Below are positions 23,182 to 28,605 of a stretch of DNA of 28,605 bases, piece by piece. Position 1 is the stretch's first letter. Every line of letters starts with the position of its first letter. The notes beneath the pieces are model-generated. The model saw only the letters and a list, made by a program, of their open reading frames with translations. It was not told the origin of the DNA and made no database searches. Origin of the DNA: Eubacteriaceae bacterium (GTDB taxonomy: Bacteria; Bacillota; Clostridia; Eubacteriales; Alkalibacteraceae); assembly GCA_003446375.1 (NCBI GenBank), contig DMAW01000062.1:1-28605 (forward strand), written 5' to 3'. The position numbers and the translations under genes were made by a program.

Positions 23182-23865
23182 TTAATCAACTGATGTGCCT
23201 TCAACTTTTTTCAAATCGTCTATCGCTCTTTGGATATGTCTTTCAATAAAATGCTCTGCCAGCGCAGGATTCTTATCCTCAATCGCTAAATATATATTTT
23301 TATGCTCTTTTACACTGGTAGATACTCCAAGTATCTTATTCAAAGTCATTTGATGCTTAACCATGGTTTGCCTAAGCAGCTCATTTATTTTGACATTGAT
23401 TGGATTCTTGCTGCCTCTTGATATTTCCATATGGAACTCTAAATCGGCTTCCACAAATTTATCTTTATCATTTTGACTTTCTTCCATGATATCAATATAC
23501 TTTTGCAAATTTTTCAAATTTTCTTCATCTCTATTTTCTGCACACAACTTAGCGCTACCAATTTCTATTATGCTTCTGAATTTCAAGATATCTATTATAT
23601 TCTCTTCTCTGAATATTACAAAAGGTAACAACGGATCCAAGAAAATAGAGGAATCCGGTTCATTTACATAAGTTCCTCCACCTTGTACTTTTTTTAATAT
23701 CCCAAGCGCACCAAGCCTCTCAATAGCTTCTCTTACCGTAACCCTGCTGGTATTCCAAAGTTTGCACAACTCATTTTCTGTAGGCAATTTATCCCCAGGC
23801 TTTAGTTCCCCATCAATTATTTGTTTTTTAATGTCTTTGTATATTTCATCGCTCACACTGCTCAC
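23182..23865 (-). CDS. GntR-family transcriptional regulator, FadR (FCD) subfamily
   Basis: 227 aa. Residues 1-70 are the winged helix-turn-helix (GELKPGDKLPTENELCKLW and SRVTVREAIERLGALGILKK). Residues about 85-215 are the helical FCD ligand domain with the metal-site pattern: Asp and His in EADLEFHMEIS, His in KEHKNIY and His in the HFIERHIQRA helix. FCD regulators usually sense carboxylates or sugar acids. The start is GTG at 23865 with AGGAG 8 nt upstream. Faces larB. Likely repressor of the divergent lar/TRAP promoters through the operator candidates at 21402 and 21507. Confidence 0.9.
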   Translation of the reverse strand: MSSVSDEIYKDIKKQIIDGELKPGDKLPTENELCKLWNTSRVTVREAIERLGALGILKKVQGGGTYVNEPDSSIFLDPLLPFVIFREENIIDILKFRSIIEIGSAKLCAENRDEENLKNLQKYIDIMEESQNDKDKFVEADLEFHMEISRGSKNPINVKINELLRQTMVKHQMTLNKILGVSTSVKEHKNIYLAIEDKNPALAEHFIERHIQRAIDDLKKVEGTSVD

Positions 23866-23959
23866 TTTAAATTCTCCTTCTTACTTACATTTAAGTCAAT
23901 TTTCAAGTCCATTATACCTTATAAATTACAATATAACATTAAATCTACTTATTTTCTAT

Positions 23960-24073
23960 CAAAACATAAAAAGAACCCCTCCAGTTCTGCTGCTGGAAGA
24001 GCTCTAATCTAAAGGCATATGTCAATGTAGTACTTGTACTTAAAACTTTTTGTTCCTCATAGCGGAACTATGT
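23960..24073 (-). ncRNA. Candidate small RNA or leader RNA with its own terminator
   Basis: A promoter (24079-24107) is followed by about 110 nt without an ORF that can fold at both ends. The 5' part has two mutually exclusive hairpins: CATAG with CTATG (24058-24072) and GTTCC with GGAAC (24052-24068). The 3' part is a 9-bp stem (23976-23984 with 23993-24001) followed on the minus strand by TTCTTTTT. It lies on the same strand as gntR, which starts 95 nt beyond, so it could be either a free-standing RNA or an attenuated leader. I do not recognise a known RNA family. Confidence 0.5.
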
Positions 24074-24078
24074 TTTAT

Positions 24079-24107
24079 ATTTTACACTCTTTTGAACTTC
24101 AAGTCAA
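24079..24107 (-). promoter_or_regulatory. Promoter of the candidate RNA
   Basis: Minus-strand TTGACT (24102-24107), a 17-nt spacer and TAAAAT (24079-24084). Confidence 0.65.
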
Positions 24108-24112
24108 CAGAA

Positions 24113-24161
24113 ACATCAAAAAAATTAATTGAAAGCCCGCCTTAGATAAGACGAGCCTTAA
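24113..24161 (-). terminator. Terminator of hcp
   Basis: Minus-strand stem of about 11 bp with one bulge and G-U pairs (AAGGCTCGTCTT with AAGGCGGGCTT), followed by a T-rich tail with seven consecutive T at about 24118-24124. It lies just beyond the hcp stop. Confidence 0.8.
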
Positions 24162-24170
24162 AACTATCTT

Positions 24171-25736
24171 TTATCCCATTATCGCAGCCAAGTCAGCTTC
24201 CGGTGTGCTGATAGGCGTTAAATCAAACTTATCTACAAGCACGTTAAGCACTGTCGGAGAGAAGAAAGCCGGCAACGACGGTCCTATGTAGATGTTTTTG
24301 ATTCCTAGAGCAAGAAGAGTAAGGAGTATACAAACTGCTTTTTGCTCGTACCAGGAAAGAACCAAAGTAAGAGGAAGTTCGTTTACTTCGCATTCAAACA
24401 CTTGAGAAAGAGCTACAGCAACTTGAATCGCAGAATAGGCATCGTTGCATTGCCCCATATCCATGATTCTTGGAAGCCCGCCTATTTCTCCTATGTTCAT
24501 ATCGTTAAACCTAAATTTTCCACACGCAAGGGTAAGTATGACTGTATCTTTTGGAGACTTTTCTACAAACTCAGTGTAGTAGTTTCTGCCGGGTTTTGCG
24601 CCGTCACAACCGCCTACAAGGAAGAAGTGCTTTATCGCTCCGCCTTTAACAGCGTCAATTACTGTATCGGCTACGCCTAATACGGTGTTTCGCGCAAATC
24701 CTGTGGTCATAGTGTCCCCACCGTTTATTCCGGTTAAATTTTGCACTTCGCTGAATCCGCCAAGCTCTAGCGCTTTTTCTATTACAGGCGAAAAATCTTT
24801 GACTCCGTTTTCTCCATCAGGAATGTGCACGAGCTCAGGATATGCTACTACGGCAGTCGTAAAGATTCTGTCTTTATAATTTTCTTTTGGAGGCATCAAG
24901 CAGTTTGTGGTAAACAATACCGGTCCGGGAATGTTTTCAAATTCCTTCTGCTGGTTCTGCCATGCAGTTCCAAAGTTGCCTTTAAGATGAGCGTATTTTT
25001 TAAGCTCAGGATATCCATGGGCAGGAAGCATCTCTCCGTGTGTATATATGTTTATCCCTTTTCCTTCAGTCTGGTCCAGCAGCTGCTTTAAATCCAAAAG
25101 GTCATGACCGGTCACGACTATAAAAGGTCCTGCTTCAATTTTTGTAGTCACTGCAGTAGGCACCGGATGTCCGTAAGTTCCTGTATTAGCTTCATCCAGC
25201 AATCCCATACATTTTAAATTGACCATTCCGAATTCCATGAGCAGATCAAGCCATTCTTCAACTGAATGTTCTTCTCCAAGAGCCTTCATTCCCTTGTAGA
25301 ACCACGAAGTAACTTCCGGATCGTCTTTTCCTAAAACATGAGCATGATAAGCATAGGCAGCCATCCCCCTTAAGCCCAAAAGCAAAGTAGACCTGAGAGA
25401 AACTATGTCTTCATTGCCAGTCCAAAGCTCTGTCCAAGGATAGTTTTCTGCCCCGCCATAAAGAGCCTTTTCAGCTTCGACCTCTACTATCAATTCTTCT
25501 ACTCTGTTTTCATCGAAGTTTACGTTTGTAACTTCTGTAAAGAGAGCTTTCATCATAAGTTCATCTGCATTTTTACTGGGGGTTTTCCCTTCTACAGCTC
25601 TTGCCAATCCTATAGTTGCTGCTGTAAGCTCATCCTGCTTGTTGGACACCACGGCAGTCTTTCCACATACCCCAATGCTAGTACACCCTTTTCCACCTGC
25701 AGTCTGTTCACATTGAAAACAAAACATGTCTGACAT
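24171..25736 (-). CDS. hcp: Hydroxylamine reductase (hybrid-cluster protein, prismane)
   Basis: 521 aa. The N-terminal cluster motif is Cys6-x2-Cys9-x8-Cys18-x5-Cys24. Hybrid-cluster ligands follow in order: His in GHDLLD, Glu in THGEMLPAHG, Cys in TTNCLMPP, Cys in VGGCDGAKPGRNYY, Cys in LACGKFRFN, Glu/Cys region in GQCNDAYSA and Lys in WYEQKAV. The enzyme reduces hydroxylamine and is now thought to act mainly on nitric oxide in the cytoplasm. AAGGAGG stands 7 nt before the ATG. Monocistronic, with a terminator behind. The upstream gap holds a TAAACGTTTA palindrome (25771-25780) that may be an operator. Confidence 0.96.
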   Translation of the reverse strand: MSDMFCFQCEQTAGGKGCTSIGVCGKTAVVSNKQDELTAATIGLARAVEGKTPSKNADELMMKALFTEVTNVNFDENRVEELIVEVEAEKALYGGAENYPWTELWTGNEDIVSLRSTLLLGLRGMAAYAYHAHVLGKDDPEVTSWFYKGMKALGEEHSVEEWLDLLMEFGMVNLKCMGLLDEANTGTYGHPVPTAVTTKIEAGPFIVVTGHDLLDLKQLLDQTEGKGINIYTHGEMLPAHGYPELKKYAHLKGNFGTAWQNQQKEFENIPGPVLFTTNCLMPPKENYKDRIFTTAVVAYPELVHIPDGENGVKDFSPVIEKALELGGFSEVQNLTGINGGDTMTTGFARNTVLGVADTVIDAVKGGAIKHFFLVGGCDGAKPGRNYYTEFVEKSPKDTVILTLACGKFRFNDMNIGEIGGLPRIMDMGQCNDAYSAIQVAVALSQVFECEVNELPLTLVLSWYEQKAVCILLTLLALGIKNIYIGPSLPAFFSPTVLNVLVDKFDLTPISTPEADLAAIMG

Positions 25737-25924
25737 TAAAATTCCTCCTTAGATTTGATAAATTGATAAGTAAACGTTTAACATAAGCGCATTACCATAA
25801 TATTATTATTACCCTTAATGAGCCTTGTTAAACTTACACTCATTTTCTTGCACCAGCTTTAATTTACTACCGAATTATAATATAATCGGATTAACAAATT
25901 TTAAAAAAGGAAGGCTTCAATAAT

Positions 25925-26407
25925 ATGATAGATGAAATTGCTACAAGAATGATAGAGTACTTTAAGCAAGATGTACGGAGAATAAACCACGCTCTTAAGG
26001 TTTTTTCTTTTGCCGGCATCATTGGAGAAACTGAAAATTTAGACGGAAATACCTTGAGAGATTTAAAAACAGCGGCGCTTCTTCACGATATCGGCATCCC
26101 CGAAAGCGAAAAGAAATATAACTCTTCATCTGGGAAATACCAAGAAATCGAAGGTCCCCCTGTGGCAAAAGAAATCTTGCGCGATATGTCTTTAAGCACA
26201 GAATCGTTAAATAGGATCTTATATATGATTGGAAATCACCATTCTTACAAAAATATCGATGGACTTGACTTTCAAATCCTTGTAGAAGCAGACTTTTTGG
26301 TAAACATCTATGAAGACAACCTGGATAAAGGTGCTATTGAGTCTATAAGAAAAAAAATCTTCAAGACCGCAACCGGACTGAAGATCTTAAATAGCATGTA
26401 TGGGTAA
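25925..26407 (+). CDS. HD-domain phosphohydrolase
   Basis: 160 aa single-domain protein. Metal-binding residues of the HD superfamily are His22 (INHALKV), His54-Asp55 (ALLHDIGIPE), the GNHHSY pair near residue 103 and Asp in LVEADFLVN near 123. Members cleave phosphate esters of nucleotides or signalling molecules; no regulatory or transmembrane part is attached. Divergent from hcp with a 188-nt gap. Start ATG at 25925 preceded by AAGGAAGG. The substrate is not predictable. Confidence 0.85.
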   Translation: MIDEIATRMIEYFKQDVRRINHALKVFSFAGIIGETENLDGNTLRDLKTAALLHDIGIPESEKKYNSSSGKYQEIEGPPVAKEILRDMSLSTESLNRILYMIGNHHSYKNIDGLDFQILVEADFLVNIYEDNLDKGAIESIRKKIFKTATGLKILNSMYG

Positions 26408-26445
26408 TGTGTAAGCAATAAATTGTAAGTATTTATGAATTCTTT

Positions 26446-26521
26446 TGAGGTCTGCTGTCCGGCATGGAAACCGGACCCTACAACTAAAATGACAGATTTA
26501 ACATGTTGCTTATGCAGCAAG
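26446..26521. other. Structured intergenic element between convergent genes
   Basis: A GC-rich hairpin (GTCCGG at 26457-26462 with CCGGAC at 26471-26476, 8-nt loop) stands in an AT-rich gap. It is followed by a second short hairpin (TTGCT with AGCAA, 26506-26520) that runs into a T-rich stretch on the plus strand and might terminate the HD gene. No gene and no RNA family recognised. Confidence 0.4.
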
Positions 26522-26528
26522 CCTTTAT

Positions 26529-27365
26529 TTAAATTTTATCTGCAAAGGAATTTAATATTTCGACTGTGGAGTTAAGCTCTTCTATGGATGCCGCGACTTC
26601 TTCGAGGCTGGCAGCCTGTGTCTCAAATATTTCAGTGTTTTCTGACACCGTCGCATCAATTGTAAGGATAGATTTCCTTATGCCTTTTAATACCTCATCT
26701 ACTTTTTTAACGGATTCGCTGGTAGACGAAGACAGTTTTCTTATCTCTTTTGCCACGACTTCAAAGCCTCTCCCGAACTCTCCGGCCCTTGAAGCTTCTA
26801 TAGCGGCGTTAAGTCCCAACAGATTGGTCTGCGAAGATATCTCTTGGATAAATTCTAGAATCTCATTGGTATTTTCAGTGTTTTCCTTTGATTCTTTCAC
26901 CATATTTAAAATTTGAGCGTTGGCATCGACCACATCCTGAACCTTAATGTTTAAATCATTTATAGCTTCAGTGATTTGATCTAATGCAGTTTTTACTGTA
27001 CCGGACATTTCTTTCATCTCGAATCTCTTTTTCATCGATTGAGCAAGCAATACAGCTCCTGATGAATTGCCGTATTCGTCTTTAACAGGTATAATCACAG
27101 ATTTAAAAGGAAATGTAGATACTCCCTCTTCGGGCGTTATTTCCTGTGAAAAGTAATCCCCTTTCTTAATTACGTCTGCGACAAATCCCACTACCTGCTC
27201 TCCTTCCATCGTCTCAAAGGGCAGTTCCTCTACATTTCGCGTGACCTTATATTCATTTGCATCAGCCAAATAAATCGCAGTAGGTTCATTCATCATTCCC
27301 GGCAGATAATCTATAACCTTATGAAAAGCATCTAATATCTCATTATCGAATATTTTTTCACTCAT
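26529..27365 (-). CDS. Soluble methyl-accepting chemotaxis-type signalling protein
   Basis: 278 aa with no transmembrane segment or signal peptide. Residues 1-115 form a small sensor-like domain with FKSVIIPVKDEYGNSSGAVLL, reminiscent of a PAS/GAF-type pocket. Residues about 120-278 are a coiled coil ending in the MCP signalling hairpin; the conserved tip is at about 175-196 (SSQTNLLGLNAAIEASRAGE). The coiled coil is much shorter than in full receptors. It may signal to CheA/CheW or regulate another kinase. Monocistronic; AGGGGGA precedes the ATG. Confidence 0.85.
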   Translation of the reverse strand: MSEKIFDNEILDAFHKVIDYLPGMMNEPTAIYLADANEYKVTRNVEELPFETMEGEQVVGFVADVIKKGDYFSQEITPEEGVSTFPFKSVIIPVKDEYGNSSGAVLLAQSMKKRFEMKEMSGTVKTALDQITEAINDLNIKVQDVVDANAQILNMVKESKENTENTNEILEFIQEISSQTNLLGLNAAIEASRAGEFGRGFEVVAKEIRKLSSSTSESVKKVDEVLKGIRKSILTIDATVSENTEIFETQAASLEEVAASIEELNSTVEILNSFADKI

Positions 27366-27446
27366 TGAAAAATCCCCCTATGTCTTTTTTCAGTATTTAA
27401 TAACCATATCGGACAAAGAAGGACAATTTTAATAGTGATTAATATT

Positions 27447-28343
27447 TTATTCTTGTTTTTTTACAAAGTCCCCAATTTTCCCGACAGCTTCCCTGCTTTC
27501 AGGCATAACCAAGTAAAAGAATTGCCAGACATGGAACATCTTCTTCCATATTTCTAATTCTACAGATACCTTGGATTCTTTAAGCTTTTCAAATAACCTT
27601 AGCGAATCGTCGTATAGGATCTCTTCAGTCCCAACCTGAATCATCACCGGAGGAAACCCTGTAAAATCCCCAAATAGCGGCGAAATAAAGTATTCTTTAG
27701 GGTCATGGTTTCCATAGTATAGCTTAGCGCATTTTCTTATGACCTTGGGATTTAAAAGCGGATCTCTCTTTGCTCTTTCAAAAAAACTTTTGCCGCTCAA
27801 GGTCAGATCTGTCCACGGAGACATGCAGATAAAACCTGCCGGCATTTCCAAGGTCAGATCCTTAATCTTTAAGCCTGTAGACAAAGCCAACCCTCCTCCG
27901 GCAGAGTCCCCCATTATAAATATTTTATTTGACTCATAACCGTTTTCCAGCAACCACCTATATGCTTCTACGCTATCTTCCAATGCTCCCGGATATGGGT
28001 TTTCAGGAGCTAAGCGATAGTTTATTATCAACAGCTCGCTGCTGCAGACTTCTGCAAGCTTCCTTGCCAATATTCTGTACGATTTTACAGATCCGGTGCA
28101 GTATGTCCCACCATGAAGGTATAATATTATCCTTCCCGGGCTCATGTTTTCTGCTTCTATAAGCTGTCCCTTGATGTTTCCTATCTTGATATCCTTAAAA
28201 TCCCCTCCGGGTATCAGGTTTAAAATAGCAGCTCGGCGTTCTTGTAGGCGGCGCTTTGACTTTATGCTTCTGTATCTAAAAACAGACTTCAGCTTGTGCC
28301 TTTTCAGTACCTTTTTAATGACTGCATTTTGCCAACTGGGCAT
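27447..28343 (-). CDS. Alpha/beta hydrolase, hormone-sensitive-lipase-like esterase
   Basis: 298 aa. HGG at residues 77-79 forms the oxyanion hole and GDSAGG at 145-150 the nucleophile elbow with Ser147. The acid is Asp in EEILYDDS and the base His in KMFHVWQFF, completing the catalytic triad of this family. Acts on short acyl esters in the cytosol; no signal peptide. I start at the ATG at 28343, 8 nt after AAGGTGG; the GTG at 28355 lies inside that site. Stands alone between the signalling gene and a partial HD-type gene. Confidence 0.88.
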   Translation of the reverse strand: MPSWQNAVIKKVLKRHKLKSVFRYRSIKSKRRLQERRAAILNLIPGGDFKDIKIGNIKGQLIEAENMSPGRIILYLHGGTYCTGSVKSYRILARKLAEVCSSELLIINYRLAPENPYPGALEDSVEAYRWLLENGYESNKIFIMGDSAGGGLALSTGLKIKDLTLEMPAGFICMSPWTDLTLSGKSFFERAKRDPLLNPKVIRKCAKLYYGNHDPKEYFISPLFGDFTGFPPVMIQVGTEEILYDDSLRLFEKLKESKVSVELEIWKKMFHVWQFFYLVMPESREAVGKIGDFVKKQE

Positions 28344-28432
28344 GGGTATCACCACCTTATTAAACGAAAAAGTCTTTCCTTAGCAACATTCTACTTTCCA
28401 CTTTCAACTTGACACTTTCTCCCTTAAGCTCA

Positions 28433-28605
28433 TTACGCCAAGTAGGGCTTTTCGCCATTTTGAAACTTCTTGCAATCACGTATGAACGCACAGTCATAGC
28501 ACCTTCTCGAAAACTTATCCGCCCTATATAACATGGTGCTCAAGGTCCTGCCACCTGGATCTTTTATTCTGTGACTGGTGATGGCTTCTTTAATTATGTC
28601 AATTT
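28433..28605 (-). CDS. C-terminal end of an HD-type phosphohydrolase (cut by the window)
   Basis: The minus-strand frame entering at 28603 gives 56 residues to a stop at 28433. It contains TSHRIKDPGGRTLSTMLYRADKF-like HD-tail features and a cysteine cluster CYDCAFIRDC. Such tails, with LYRADK and a CxxC-x5-C, occur at the end of some clostridial HD-domain hydrolases. The start and the catalytic part lie outside the window, so the name is provisional. Confidence 0.6.
   Translation of the reverse strand, partial: IDIIKEAITSHRIKDPGGRTLSTMLYRADKFSRRCYDCAFIRDCKKFQNGEKPYLA

Noticed and set aside
24342..24680. 112-codon plus-strand frame opposite hcp
   Set aside because: Antisense shadow of the conserved hydroxylamine reductase gene.
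1..28605. Mobile elements, CRISPR arrays, tRNA or rRNA genes
   Set aside because: No transposase or integrase, no regularly spaced repeats, and no tRNA or rRNA signature was found by reading both strands.

Overview
The window looks like a chromosomal segment of a low-GC, Gram-positive anaerobe of the class Clostridia. The grounds are AT-rich DNA, strong AGGAGG ribosome-binding sites, frequent GTG/TTG starts, a Clostridium-type hydroxylamine reductase (Hcp), a lipoprotein-type TRAP receptor, and short intergenic gaps with U-tailed hairpins. The genus cannot be fixed from the sequence. No tRNA, rRNA, CRISPR array, insertion sequence or phage gene was seen.

Left third (1-11.2 kb): hexuronate catabolism. 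A KDPG aldolase fused to a VOC domain (eda, minus) diverges from a plus-strand operon of uxaC, uxuA, an SDR-type uxuB and a HAD phosphatase. This is the D-glucuronate -> D-fructuronate -> D-mannonate -> 2-keto-3-deoxygluconate (KDG) route. A perfect hairpin ends that operon at 5.4 kb. Facing it is a minus-strand operon: a GPH-family sugar/glucuronide symporter, two TIM-barrel sugar isomerase/epimerase/lyase-like proteins and two Gfo/Idh/MocA oxidoreductases. This set resembles systems that process glycosides through keto-sugar intermediates. An AraC-family regulator (11.2-12.1 kb) lies upstream of the symporter. A 29-bp element shared by the uxaC and symporter promoters, at identical spacing to a -10-like hexamer in both, is its likely target.

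Centre (12.4-23.9 kb): the most interesting part. A nine-gene minus-strand operon starts at a perfect TTGACA-17-TATAAT promoter. It encodes an RspB-like zinc dehydrogenase (L-gulonate 5-dehydrogenase type), a LarA-family nickel-pincer hydroxyacid racemase/epimerase, a small membrane protein, a complete TRAP transporter (DctP, DctQ, DctM), a second mannonate dehydratase UxuA, a long-chain UxuB-type reductase and a universal stress protein. Divergent from it are larC (N-terminal half only) and larB, for synthesis of the nickel-pincer cofactor, followed by a FadR-type GntR regulator facing larB. My reading is an aldonate pathway in which a nickel enzyme epimerises C2 of an imported sugar acid. 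L-idonate to L-gulonate, then D-fructuronate, D-mannonate and KDG, would use every catalytic gene; D-gluconate to D-mannonate is the simpler alternative. LarE, the C-terminal half of LarC and KDG kinase are not in the window. A 3' remnant of uxuA just beyond the operon records an earlier duplication or deletion.

Right end (23.9-28.6 kb): a candidate promoter-structure-terminator RNA, hcp (nitrosative stress), an HD-domain hydrolase, a soluble chemotaxis-type signalling protein, an alpha/beta hydrolase of the hormone-sensitive-lipase group, and the C-terminal end of another HD-type protein cut by the window edge.
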